A stretch of 64,000 nucleotides of DNA from Persicobacter psychrovividus (GCF_036492425.1 NZ_AP025292.1:1364001-1428000), one strand, 5' to 3'; numbered from the stretch's first letter, positions 17,970 through 27,148 are shown. The notes: generated from the letters alone by a model not told the origin. Numbers and translations are program-made.

Positions 17970-18618
17970 TCACGTAAATGTTTTTTGCGACTTCTTCGGA
18001 AATATATAATGTGCGATCGCTAAGAATAATTTCAAGGGAATTATCAAAAGGTATTCGTTCCTTAATCATGATATCGGCATTGATGCTCGCCTTAATCTTG
18101 TCGAGGTATTGTAAAAATAAAGGGTTGTTTTCTTTTACCGCAGCAATCACCGAAGGGGTGTTGACCTTCAGTTCGGAAAGCAGAATTTTTGGAATATCTT
18201 TGATATTTCCTTCTGCATCTGGGATTGGGTCACCGTGAGGGTCTTGTTTAGGGTAACCTAAAAATTGATCCAATCGGCTGATGAGCAGGGCGGAGTCAAT
18301 GTGCTCCAGTTGCTCGGCCACCTCATGCACCTCGCTCCAGGTAAAATTAAGGTGCTTGACCAAAAATACCTCCCATAAGCGGTGCTTCCGAATGACCAGC
18401 AAAGCGATGTTCATCCCACTTTCAGAAAGCGTTGCCCCCTGGTACTTTTTATAATGAATCAGGGCCTTATTCGACAGCTTTTTCAGCATATCGCTCACCG
18501 ATGCGGGTTTGGTTTTAGTCAACTCTGCGATCGAGGTGGTACTGACCCCCTGTGGTGTTTCGAGTTGTAACTGATATATTGCTTTAAGATAATTCTCCTC
18601 TACAAAACTTAAATCCAT
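17959..18618 (-). CDS. mntR: DtxR/MntR-family metal-dependent transcriptional regulator
   Basis: 219-residue regulator. The N-terminal winged helix (about residues 1-70; VEENYLKAIYQL, KPASVSDMLKKL) is followed by the metal-binding dimerisation domain (HRLWEVFL, VHEVAEQLEH, DPHGDPIP). The C-terminal extension (about 150-219) looks like the FeoA/SH3-like domain found in longer DtxR proteins. It is the first gene of the metal-transport operon and presumably represses it when metal is plentiful. A matching palindrome lies 37 nt upstream of its ATG, consistent with autoregulation. The metal is not settled by sequence, so the symbol is provisional. Confidence 0.88.
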   Translation of the reverse strand: MDLSFVEENYLKAIYQLQLETPQGVSTTSIAELTKTKPASVSDMLKKLSNKALIHYKKYQGATLSESGMNIALLVIRKHRLWEVFLVKHLNFTWSEVHEVAEQLEHIDSALLISRLDQFLGYPKQDPHGDPIPDAEGNIKDIPKILLSELKVNTPSVIAAVKENNPLFLQYLDKIKASINADIMIKERIPFDNSLEIILSDRTLYISEEVAKNIYVSEK

Positions 18619-18654
18619 ACTGTTGTTGCGGTTATTATGGGGGGTAATTTAATA

Positions 18655-18670
18655 TTTAGATTGATCTAAA
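18655..18670. promoter_or_regulatory. Candidate DtxR/MntR operator
   Basis: Perfect inverted repeat TTTAGA-TTGA-TCTAAA, 37 nt before the regulator ATG and in the divergent interval to the AAA+ gene. The architecture TTAGAnnnnTCTAA is close to the DtxR/IdeR box core TTAGGnnnnCCTAA. This is the only such site I noticed in the interval. Confidence 0.55.
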
Positions 18671-18856
18671 AAAAAGTTTAGTCAATAAAATAATATGGTT
18701 CGTAATTCAGTTTTGAATAATCTTTGATTGTAAGAAGTTTTGTTGTAATTTTTATTGGAAATGTCAGCTATTTTTCCATCAGAATAGTTAAGAACCTATC
18801 AAGGGAACACAACTGATTTCGATAATTATATATCTTTGAATAATTATCTATCAAAA

Positions 18857-18888
18857 TGTGAATTAGAATATTTTTAGATGTACGTTTG
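18857..18888 (+). promoter_or_regulatory. Candidate Bacteroidota promoter for the AAA+/VWA operon
   Basis: TACGTTTG at 18881-18888 is an exact TAnnTTTG -7 element, preceded after 20 nt by TGTG (18857-18860), one base off TTTG. It lies 45 nt before the ATG. A second exact -7 match (TATCTTTG, 18831-18838) lacks a -33 element. Confidence 0.4.
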
Positions 18889-18933
18889 AGCCTCGTTTAA
18901 ACCTATATCTTATAACTTCATAACAATTACCAT

Positions 18934-20457
18934 ATGCTTATTCGTGATCGGATAAAAAAGATTTTGGAAGTCATAGGTGACGGCATGTTTGAAAAAGAGG
19001 AGGTCACCTCTTTGGGCGTGCTTTCGGCTATCGCAGGAGAGAGTATTTTCATGTTAGGCCCTCCTGGTGTTGGAAAAAGTATGATTGCCAAGCGGCTGAA
19101 GCATGCTTTTAAAGAGGGGCGATCTTTTGAGTATCTCATGAATAGGTTCTCCACCCCTGATGAAATTTTCGGACCTATTTCCATCAAAAAACTCAGTAAA
19201 GAAGATAAATACGAACGCATGACGGAAGGCTACCTGCCTGGTGCCACGGTGGTGTTTTTGGATGAGATCTGGAAGGCAGGACCAGCAATTCAGAATGCTT
19301 TATTGACGGTGCTGAATGAAAAGATTTATCGCAACGGGGACAAAGAAATTAAAGTGAAACTCCAGGCCTTGTTTTCGGCCTCCAATGAGTTGCCGGAAGA
19401 AAATAGCGGTCTTGAGGCTTTATGGGATCGTTTTCTGATTCGATGTTTCGTAGATCGGATTCTTGATGAAGAGAATTTTTACCGAATGCTCACCGAGCCC
19501 CATACCTCCAATAGCGTTGTGCTCGAGGAGTCTCTGGTTATTCATCAGGATGAAATCACAGAATGGGACCTGGCCATTGAAAAGGTGCGCCTGCCCAAGA
19601 ATATTTTATTAACCCTGACGACCATCCGTAAAACCATTGCCAAGCATGGGCAAGGGTTGAAGGAAGGCGAATCTCCACTTTATGTATCTGACCGTCGCTG
19701 GGCAAAAATTGCACGTCTGCTGAAAACCTCAGCATTCCTGAACGGTAGGGAGGAAGTCAACCTTGCGGATTGCTTGCTGATATCGCCCTGCTTGTGGAGT
19801 AAGCCATCGGAAATTGAATTGACAAAAAAGTGGGTTTCCCAGGCAATTTTTAAGGTAGGTTTTCCTGCAGAATTTAAAATTCCTTTGGTGGAGGCGCAAA
19901 TTAATTCTTTCCGAAGTGAAGTCATGGAGCAGGCTTTTGAGGTGAAGCTCATGGTAGAGAATGTGCCGCAGGTGATTAACGGGCAATACCATACTGTAAT
20001 GGAGTTTCCGGGTTTCCACAAGAATATTCTTGCCGAGGATTTTGAGTTGCTCAGCGGATCAGTTCAGGAAATTACCCTGTATTCAACCGCTGGAGGCGAG
20101 CAGACCTTCAAGGCGTCAAAGATTTCCAATATTGAAATAGAGATCGAGATCAAAAATCATTTTCAGCGTTTTACGCTGGTGAATATTGAGGAAACGGTAG
20201 AGAAGCATATTCGAAAGAAGGTTTCTCCAGCGACGATTGAAATTCTCAATAAACAAAAAGCAGACATTCTGACTTATTTGGACAAAGTGGCCACAACACT
20301 GGTGGAAGTTCGGGAAACAGGTAAAGACCATGAATTGTCTTCGATCTTCCTGACCAAAAAACAAACCCAGGCCATGGATTTCAATTTACAGATGATCATG
20401 AAGGAAATTGTTTCACGCAAGACCGAGGTAGAAAAGATAGGAATGCAGTATGCCTGA
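18934..20457 (+). CDS. MoxR-family AAA+ ATPase (RavA-like)
   Basis: 507-residue AAA+ ATPase of the MoxR superfamily, RavA branch. Walker A GPPGVGKSM lies near residue 43, Walker B VVFLDEIWKAG near 105, sensor 1 FSASNELPEE near 150, and the sensor 2 region is SDRRWAKIARLL. The C-terminal 200 residues form a separate domain as in RavA (498 aa in E. coli). Such ATPases act as chaperones that insert cofactors or remodel protein complexes together with a von Willebrand partner. The following VWA gene overlaps it by 8 nt, exactly that pairing. The substrate is unknown; E. coli RavA-ViaA touches respiratory and Fe-S proteins, but transfer of that role is inference. Confidence 0.85.
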   Translation: MLIRDRIKKILEVIGDGMFEKEEVTSLGVLSAIAGESIFMLGPPGVGKSMIAKRLKHAFKEGRSFEYLMNRFSTPDEIFGPISIKKLSKEDKYERMTEGYLPGATVVFLDEIWKAGPAIQNALLTVLNEKIYRNGDKEIKVKLQALFSASNELPEENSGLEALWDRFLIRCFVDRILDEENFYRMLTEPHTSNSVVLEESLVIHQDEITEWDLAIEKVRLPKNILLTLTTIRKTIAKHGQGLKEGESPLYVSDRRWAKIARLLKTSAFLNGREEVNLADCLLISPCLWSKPSEIELTKKWVSQAIFKVGFPAEFKIPLVEAQINSFRSEVMEQAFEVKLMVENVPQVINGQYHTVMEFPGFHKNILAEDFELLSGSVQEITLYSTAGGEQTFKASKISNIEIEIEIKNHFQRFTLVNIEETVEKHIRKKVSPATIEILNKQKADILTYLDKVATTLVEVRETGKDHELSSIFLTKKQTQAMDFNLQMIMKEIVSRKTEVEKIGMQYA

Positions 20458-21871
20458 TTTTAAAACGCAGTTAGAGGAATTTAAGCTTTTTGGACGCTTT
20501 GGGAGCGAAGCACAACGCACCGACCTGGTGGCTTACATGGAGGCTATATGTAGCAATAAGCCCTATGAAGGAGGCGAGTTGTCGGAACACCTGACGGGCC
20601 CGATCAAAGAGGTTTTGGATACCCCTGGGCTGCAAGAATACATGCTTGGGCATGCTGATTTTCAGAATTACGTGTTGTTGGAAATCATTCAGCAACTCGA
20701 TGCTAAATCTGTTCATAATATCGAGCGGGGGATCAAAAGGCATAACCGCTGGAAGCGGGTGTCTTCCGAGGTATGGTATAAGTTTTTGGAATTTCTGAAT
20801 CATATTTTCGCCTCTTCGGTTTTTGATATGAATCATCGGGTGTTGGGTACCATTGAGGTTAAGAAGCTGAAAGGGAAAATTACCAAGAAAGGCGATTTTA
20901 CCAAAAACACCAATTCACTGATTCAGACTTTGCGCCAAAATCTGATTCCGCATTGGTCCTCCGAAAGTGGGCAATGGAAGGATGTTCCTTTTGATCTGTT
21001 GGCGAAGTATGAGTCACAGATGCAAAATCATAAGGCATTGGATGAGCTGGTGGCTAATTTGGGACGTATGGATCGTGCCATGACGCAGTCAACGTTCAAA
21101 GAAGTGGAGGAAACGGAAATCCCCTCACTGGTGAAAAATCCGATTAAAGATAAGGAAGAAATCAAGGGAATAACACAAGGGGATGATTTGCCCTATGTGT
21201 TGCCTGGAGAAATAGCATTGCTGGGGCAGCCAGAAACCGAAGACCTATTTTATCAGCGGTTTGTGGAAAAGAAGTTGCTGGAATTTGACCTGATCGCCGA
21301 TGCGAACAATGATGCCAACAACAAAAAGAAGGCGCCAAAATCCAAAAGTGAAGACGGTAAAGGGCCTATTATTTTGTGTGTGGATACCAGTGCCTCAATG
21401 ATGGGGAAGGTGGAAGAAGCTGCCAAAGTGATCTGCCTGGCCATGATGAAGCGGGCTTTGGTGGATCATCGCCCATGTTATGTGGTTGCTTTTTCCCAAA
21501 AAATTGAAGTGCTTGAATTGAGCGGCGTCAGTGATGAAATTGAGGTCTTATTACAATTCCTGAGTATGTCGTTCCATGGTGGTACCGATGTTGGGGAAGC
21601 CTTAAATGCATCCCTTGAACTGATGAAAAACCAGAAGTTTCACAAAGCCGACATGATCATGCTGACGGATGGTAAAATCCCGATGATTGATCCTGGCTTG
21701 CGATCTCGTTTGCTGAATGCCAAAACTCGAGGGAATCGTTTTTTCTCGATTATCATTGCTGGGACAGCTTATGAAAATGTACATTTTCCAAGCTTTACGG
21801 CAAACTGGCGCTATAACCCCATGAATGGGGATGGTTTTCAGCATATGGTGGAGGAGCTTCGGAAATTGTAA
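20450..21871 (+). CDS. VWA-domain protein (ViaA-like), partner of the AAA+ ATPase
   Basis: 473-residue soluble protein with a C-terminal von Willebrand factor A domain (about residues 300-470). The MIDAS metal site is complete: DTSAS (D-x-S-x-S), the threonine in HGGTDVGEAL and the aspartate in LTDGK. The N-terminal 300 residues are helical, as in ViaA (483 aa in E. coli), which stimulates RavA. Overlap with the ATPase gene by 8 nt indicates translational coupling. It is convergent with the ComEC-like gene, with 2 nt between stop codons, so transcription may run into that gene antisense. Confidence 0.85.
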   Translation: MPDFKTQLEEFKLFGRFGSEAQRTDLVAYMEAICSNKPYEGGELSEHLTGPIKEVLDTPGLQEYMLGHADFQNYVLLEIIQQLDAKSVHNIERGIKRHNRWKRVSSEVWYKFLEFLNHIFASSVFDMNHRVLGTIEVKKLKGKITKKGDFTKNTNSLIQTLRQNLIPHWSSESGQWKDVPFDLLAKYESQMQNHKALDELVANLGRMDRAMTQSTFKEVEETEIPSLVKNPIKDKEEIKGITQGDDLPYVLPGEIALLGQPETEDLFYQRFVEKKLLEFDLIADANNDANNKKKAPKSKSEDGKGPIILCVDTSASMMGKVEEAAKVICLAMMKRALVDHRPCYVVAFSQKIEVLELSGVSDEIEVLLQFLSMSFHGGTDVGEALNASLELMKNQKFHKADMIMLTDGKIPMIDPGLRSRLLNAKTRGNRFFSIIIAGTAYENVHFPSFTANWRYNPMNGDGFQHMVEELRKL

Positions 21872-21873
21872 AC

Positions 21874-23349
21874 TTAAAGGTCGTCTTCGATCTGATGAAT
21901 ATCAATGGAATCAGCCGTTAGCGGTTGGTTCCATTTGTGTTTTAGATAGGGGCTAAGGCACAATACCAATCCCAGGGCAATTCCCCAATTACACCATTTT
22001 TTTCGGTAACCCCAGAAACCAATCAGCGATAGGGCAATCAGCCAAAAGCCCAGCACCATCATTTCGTCGAAATATTGAATGCGATGCATCGCGAAAGGCT
22101 GTTGAGCCAAATATTCCAAAAAGCGTTCATGTTGTTCAATAATATAGCTCAGCCACTGGCCAAGGGGTTTGGCGATGACAGAGAGCGGACTGATCACGAT
22201 CATTAGCCAGCCTGCTACAAAGAAAAATGGAATACTGATACTGACTAAATAATTGGTCAGGAATCCCCAGTTAGAAACCTCCTTGAAATAAAACAGGATA
22301 AGTGGAAGGGTAAATACTTGTGCGCAGCAACCTACAAGTGGAATGCTGACAAGTACCTTGGTGATCCTGCCTTTAAAGTGTCGGAAAAGTGGAGGAAATA
22401 ACCAGCCAATTCCCAACACAGCCAAAGAGGATAACTGGAAGCCTAAATCAAACAGTAGATTTGGTGAAAAAATCAGTAATAAATAGCAGGTCCAAAGTAA
22501 AGCATTCAGCAGGTTAAATTGTCTGCCTGATATTTTAGCAAAAAGGAAAATCATTGTCATTCCTACCGCACGATAAACGGAGGCGCGATCTCCAACGATA
22601 TAGCAGAAAGAAAAGAGGAAAATCATTATGAGGAGCGCCTTGGGCCATGGCAAATAGCGTTTTTTCGGATTGATTTGAAGTAAGAAAAAACAAAAGCCCA
22701 AAACGATACCGACGTGCATTCCGGATACCGCCAAAGTGTGGGCAATACCAGTTTGCCGATAACGGTTTTTGATGGTGTCGGTATGTTGGTTGTGCCCCGC
22801 CCAGCACAAAGGGGCTAAAAGTCCTATGGCTTTTGGTGTGATATTTTTCCCCAAAAGATCGTTTAATAAGTTTTTTATTCTCTCATTTTTTATATTGGTT
22901 GTTGGGCTGGAAGTGTAAGCTATGTAGCTATAATTATTGTGTTTTTTGTGCTCCAGTAAAATTTCAACGCTTGAGTTTAATGGCGGTTTTTGTTGCGTAA
23001 TTTCTAAAAAACATACTTCATTTTTAGGAATCCATTGTTTTTTGAATGTTTCAGTACTTTTAAAATAACCTGTTTTACCTTTGAATTTAAAAAAGTGACC
23101 TTTCAAGATCAGCTGTTGTTCAGCTGAAATTTTCGCATCAGATTGTTGGGTAAAAGGGATCAACAGGCTAACCGAAACACAAAGCAATATTTTTGGCCAC
23201 TTTGTCGCTTTTTTTAGGAATAGCCATGATGTAAGAAAAATCACTAAAATCAATAAAAACGCAATACTATGAATTAAATCGATGGTTTTCGACCCTATTA
23301 TTCCTAAAATTAAGCTGAAAAGTAAAACAGATATCTGTGTTGTCCTCAT
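21874..23349 (-). CDS. ComEC/Rec2-like competence membrane protein, short form
   Basis: 491-residue multispanning protein. Residues about 5-70 are hydrophobic helices, residues 80-160 an OB-fold-like exported domain, and residues 175-460 the competence domain with the hallmark HTLAVSGMHVGIVLGF and DRASVYRAVGM. ComEC forms the inner-membrane channel for single-stranded DNA during natural transformation. This protein ends after the last helices with a short acidic tail and has no C-terminal metallo-beta-lactamase domain, as is common for Bacteroidota forms. The N-terminal third is AT-richer (many Asn, Lys, Ile codons) than the flanking genes. No other competence gene is nearby. Confidence 0.82.
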   Translation of the reverse strand: MRTTQISVLLFSLILGIIGSKTIDLIHSIAFLLILVIFLTSWLFLKKATKWPKILLCVSVSLLIPFTQQSDAKISAEQQLILKGHFFKFKGKTGYFKSTETFKKQWIPKNEVCFLEITQQKPPLNSSVEILLEHKKHNNYSYIAYTSSPTTNIKNERIKNLLNDLLGKNITPKAIGLLAPLCWAGHNQHTDTIKNRYRQTGIAHTLAVSGMHVGIVLGFCFFLLQINPKKRYLPWPKALLIMIFLFSFCYIVGDRASVYRAVGMTMIFLFAKISGRQFNLLNALLWTCYLLLIFSPNLLFDLGFQLSSLAVLGIGWLFPPLFRHFKGRITKVLVSIPLVGCCAQVFTLPLILFYFKEVSNWGFLTNYLVSISIPFFFVAGWLMIVISPLSVIAKPLGQWLSYIIEQHERFLEYLAQQPFAMHRIQYFDEMMVLGFWLIALSLIGFWGYRKKWCNWGIALGLVLCLSPYLKHKWNQPLTADSIDIHQIEDDL

Positions 23350-23515
23350 TATTAGATAGTTAATTTTCTGTGTTTACGAGGGCGTGATGAAAATGGCATA
23401 TTTGGCATTAAATTTTAGGAAGTTATGTTTTATAGACTTTTCGATTCATTCCAAAAAAATATATAGTGATATTGTACCAAAGTATTTATCTATAATACTT
23501 GTGGAATCAGCGTTT

Positions 23516-26500
23516 ATGAGTCAGTCAATTAATCCGAAGGTGAAAAATAAGGAGGTCCTTGAATTTTTGCTCTCCTCACCAGAGAGAGAGGATTTGCTGT
23601 CCTTTATTGTAAAGGAATTGGTTGGTTCGCTGAATCATAAAGTGACAGGTAAGAGCCTGCTTTATGTTGATACCGAAGACCAGTCGCTGGTGCACTTTTG
23701 CACCATGACAGAGGATTTTGATCTGGCGGGACGCTATTGGGATGCTTTAAGCCTGATTCAAACAGACATCAAAAAGCATCAAAAGCACATTCCACTTTAT
23801 ACGCCTTTTGATACCACAACTTGCAAGGCAGACCCACTCTTTAGTTCACTCGCAGATCTTCACATGCCTTACCATTTGCTGGCGCTTCCCCATCAGGGGT
23901 GTGGTATGTTATTGCTCGTGTTATTTTATCAAACCCCAAGCTTAGCTGTTCATGTCCCTGAATCTGACCTGCATTTCCGTTTTTTGGTAGAACGGCTTGT
24001 CGGTATTTTTCATAAAGAGCGAGCGAAGTCTGTGGGTGTTGACCTTCGTGCTGTCCCTAAGCGAAAGACCTCCACTTTAGGGATACTGGTGATTAACCGA
24101 CAGGGAATCATCCAGAATTTTAATCCTATCGCCAAGAAATTACTTGGGTTGGAAGAATCTCCACTTGGCCTGTCAGTGCTTCGATTTACCCCCGTTCGAC
24201 TTCGGGATAAGCTGATTGCCATTTTCCTGAATAAGAACAGGAGTCAGAATCACTTCGAGGAGGTTGAATACTACTCTCCGCTGATCATCAATCAACAGCA
24301 GACCACTACCAACTTACGATGGTGTTTAAATTGCTCCTTTCAGGGAAATCAGGAATTGATTTTGATTGAGATCGAGAACCCTGGCAATATTGAAAATCCC
24401 CAAAGTTTTCTTAACGGCAACTTCAAGCTGATGCGGAAGTTGCTCGAGAATATTCCCGGAAGTATAGGGGTGATAAATTTCCGGGAGAACTTTCTGGAAT
24501 TTCCCGATGATGGGATTTTGAAGAAAATGGGTTATCTCCAAATTGCTTCCGATATCGATATGATTGAATTTGTATCGAAGGTGATTCATCCTAAGGATGC
24601 TGCCTGGTGGAGCAACCTGATTCGTCAGTTTAACATTAATCAGCCCAATGAGAAGATCGTTGAGTTCAGGGAAGAAAAAGGCAATTACCTTCAGGTGTTG
24701 TTGAAGTTCGTGCCTTTTCAGTTAGAGGATGAACCTTTCGGAGAAAATGCCCTGGTACTTGCTATGGATGTTTCTCATTATTTTGATTCAGAAAAATCAT
24801 CAGAAACAACCTTGGATACGCCCGAAATTTTGCCACTTTCGTCGGGTTACGGCTCATGGCAGTGGTCAAGAGCGGAAGGTTTGCGGGTGTGTTCAACTTT
24901 GGCAAGCCAGTTAAAAATGCCTATTGACGATCGCTATGATTTTCATGAGCTTGACCATTGGCAACGATTCTTTTCAAAAAAGTCACTGATTAGTCTTCAG
25001 CAATTGATAGATCGGGTAGTGGCAAGAAAAGGTCGTCGTTTTCGGTTGCATCTGCCAGCGATTTTGGCGGATGGCAGTCAGGTATTATTGGATATCAGAG
25101 GGGAAATTGATCAATTTTCAGATCAGTCTTATTATTATAGAGGGATCGCTTTACAGGAATCATTGGTGAACGAAGTGCTGACCGCAACGCCGCCTGTGTT
25201 GCAGTCAGACCTGTTTTCTATACAGGACTTTCCTTTGCCAATCTGTGAGACGGATGAATTTTTAAATATCACGGATAAAAATACGAGCTTTGACCGTTGG
25301 TTTGATGTGTCGATAGATAGTGCTTTGACTGATGTTGTAGAAGTGGGCAGTAAAAGCTTGAAGTCGTATTTTGCTGATGCCATAAAAAATCATGAGGAGT
25401 TCTTCAGCCTTCAGCTTAGTTTTAGCATGCGAGGAGATCGTTTGTCTAAAATTGATCTTTCCGCTTTGCTGCAATTTGATGCCAATCAAAAGTTTTTGCG
25501 TGCGGTGATAACTTTCGCTCATGCCCACGAGGCAATGATGGAAAAATTTGAAACTCGCGAACAGGAACTGAAAGAATTGAAGGCCAGTCAGGAGGATTAT
25601 TTCTCGAAAATTGCTCATGAGTTGCGGAACCCCATCAATGGGATTATGGGCTTGAGTGAGCAGTTGCTTCGATCAAAAATGCCTGAGGATGACAAAGCGG
25701 GTATTCGCCATATTTATTTCAGTGCGCAAATGGTGTATAATTTGTCGAATGACCTATTAGACCTTTCGAAGGCCAAGTCGGGGATGGTGAAGTTGGAGTA
25801 CCGTGATTTTGATTTCTTCCAACTGATTCAGATTCTTGAGCGCACCATTAAAAATCAAAAGCATAATTACAATAATGAACTGAGCTTTCATATTGCAGAA
25901 AATATTCCGCAGTATATCAACAGTGATGCCCTAAGGCTCAATCAGATCTTATTGAACCTGCTCTCGAATGCCCACAAGTTTACGCTTGGTGGTAAGGTGT
26001 CGCTGGAAGTTGAAATGGCGGGAACGGAGGAAAGTCCCAAGCTGAAATTTATCGTTCGGGATTCTGGTATTGGGATTCCCAAAAGTCAGATCTCCAAAAT
26101 ATTTGACCCTTACCGACAGGCAACAAGAGATGTAACCCGTCGTTTTGGTGGGACAGGTCTGGGGTTGTCGATTACCAAAAGTCTGGTGAGCGTATTCAAT
26201 GGCGAAATATCGGTAGAATCGATAGAGGGAGTAGGGACGACCTTTGAGGTGATTTTGCCTTACCGACCTTGTAAAGCGCATCGTATAGAGAGCCCGCAAG
26301 CGTCGAGCAGCTGGTCGAGCTTGAAAGGGCTGAAGGTGCTTTATGTAGAGGATTCTGTGGTGAATCAGTTTTTGATGAAGAAAATATGCGATCAGGAAGG
26401 GATCATTCTTCGTACCACGGCTTCGGGTTTAAATGCCATGGAAATTATTAAGTTTGATACCAATTACAATATCGTGCTGATGGATCTGAGCCTGAGCGAT

Positions 26501-27094
26501 ATTACTGGTTTCGAGGCCACACAGGGGATTCGTTCCCTGGGAACAAAATATCATGCGAACATTCCTATCGTAGCACTGACAGCAAGTACCAAAGATGATT
26601 TGGGGCAGAAAGTGATTAAGGCAGGGATGAACGATATACTGCTGAAGCCCTTTTCAAAAGAGCAAGTGTATCTTGTATTTGCAGAATATGCGCTGCCATT
26701 TAAAGGATTGAAAAAATCCATGCACCTTGAGCCCGTTCAGCACCTGCAAAAAAAGGTGATTGATTTTGAACGAATGAAGACGGTATTCACGCAAGAGGAT
26801 GAATTTAGTGGTTTTATTGGAGTGGTTATTCGTGAATTTGAAGACGCTAAAGAAGATTTGATCGACAGTTTGAGTACGCAGGATGCAGTGATCTTTCATA
26901 AAGTGATGCACAAACTCAAAAGTAGTCTGGATGTCTTTCAGATGGAGGAACTTAAAGCCTATCGGGATAGTATTCAGGAGGTTTTAAGCAAAGGAGAGCA
27001 GCTGTCGGTAGTACAAAAGTCAAATTTTGAAAGTGCCTATTCTAATGTGTTGGAGGAGTTGAATAATACGATGGGTGCATTGTTTACAAAATAA
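23516..27094 (+). CDS. Large hybrid histidine kinase with PAS, receiver and Hpt domains
   Basis: Cytoplasmic hybrid kinase of 1192 aa. The first 190 residues are an unrecognised sensor-like region. PAS-like segments follow near residues 200-300 (GILVINRQGIIQNFNPIAKKLLG) and again near 315-430, 440-560 and 570-680. HisKA carries H701 in IAHELRNPINGIMG. The HATPase has NLLSNAHKF, DSGIGIP and GGTGLGLSIT. The receiver has D990 in VLMDLSLSD and the lysine in LLKPF. The C-terminus (about 1080-1190) is an Hpt domain with probable phospho-histidine H1132 in MHKLKSSL. A full phosphorelay thus sits in one chain, leaving only an output regulator elsewhere. ATG 23516 (MSQSINPK) is preferred over the frame start at 23384, whose extra residues look like untranslated leader. 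Confidence 0.88.
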   Translation: MSQSINPKVKNKEVLEFLLSSPEREDLLSFIVKELVGSLNHKVTGKSLLYVDTEDQSLVHFCTMTEDFDLAGRYWDALSLIQTDIKKHQKHIPLYTPFDTTTCKADPLFSSLADLHMPYHLLALPHQGCGMLLLVLFYQTPSLAVHVPESDLHFRFLVERLVGIFHKERAKSVGVDLRAVPKRKTSTLGILVINRQGIIQNFNPIAKKLLGLEESPLGLSVLRFTPVRLRDKLIAIFLNKNRSQNHFEEVEYYSPLIINQQQTTTNLRWCLNCSFQGNQELILIEIENPGNIENPQSFLNGNFKLMRKLLENIPGSIGVINFRENFLEFPDDGILKKMGYLQIASDIDMIEFVSKVIHPKDAAWWSNLIRQFNINQPNEKIVEFREEKGNYLQVLLKFVPFQLEDEPFGENALVLAMDVSHYFDSEKSSETTLDTPEILPLSSGYGSWQWSRAEGLRVCSTLASQLKMPIDDRYDFHELDHWQRFFSKKSLISLQQLIDRVVARKGRRFRLHLPAILADGSQVLLDIRGEIDQFSDQSYYYRGIALQESLVNEVLTATPPVLQSDLFSIQDFPLPICETDEFLNITDKNTSFDRWFDVSIDSALTDVVEVGSKSLKSYFADAIKNHEEFFSLQLSFSMRGDRLSKIDLSALLQFDANQKFLRAVITFAHAHEAMMEKFETREQELKELKASQEDYFSKIAHELRNPINGIMGLSEQLLRSKMPEDDKAGIRHIYFSAQMVYNLSNDLLDLSKAKSGMVKLEYRDFDFFQLIQILERTIKNQKHNYNNELSFHIAENIPQYINSDALRLNQILLNLLSNAHKFTLGGKVSLEVEMAGTEESPKLKFIVRDSGIGIPKSQISKIFDPYRQATRDVTRRFGGTGLGLSITKSLVSVFNGEISVESIEGVGTTFEVILPYRPCKAHRIESPQASSSWSSLKGLKVLYVEDSVVNQFLMKKICDQEGIILRTTASGLNAMEIIKFDTNYNIVLMDLSLSDITGFEATQGIRSLGTKYHANIPIVALTASTKDDLGQKVIKAGMNDILLKPFSKEQVYLVFAEYALPFKGLKKSMHLEPVQHLQKKVIDFERMKTVFTQEDEFSGFIGVVIREFEDAKEDLIDSLSTQDAVIFHKVMHKLKSSLDVFQMEELKAYRDSIQEVLSKGEQLSVVQKSNFESAYSNVLEELNNTMGALFTK

Positions 27095-27111
27095 GGCGGG
27101 TGGTTCCCAAT

Positions 27112-27148
27112 AAAAAAGAGGTCAGTAAAATTTACTGACCTCTTTTTT
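27112..27148. terminator. Bidirectional terminator between hybrid kinase and GNAT gene
   Basis: Near-perfect 12-bp stem GAGGTCAGTAAA/TTTACTGACCTC, flanked by A6 on one side and T6 on the other. It ends both convergent genes. Confidence 0.88.

Noticed and set aside
18831-18838. TATCTTTG as promoter of the AAA+ gene
   Set aside because: Exact -7 match but no TTTG-like -33 element at the right distance; the site at 18881 is better placed.
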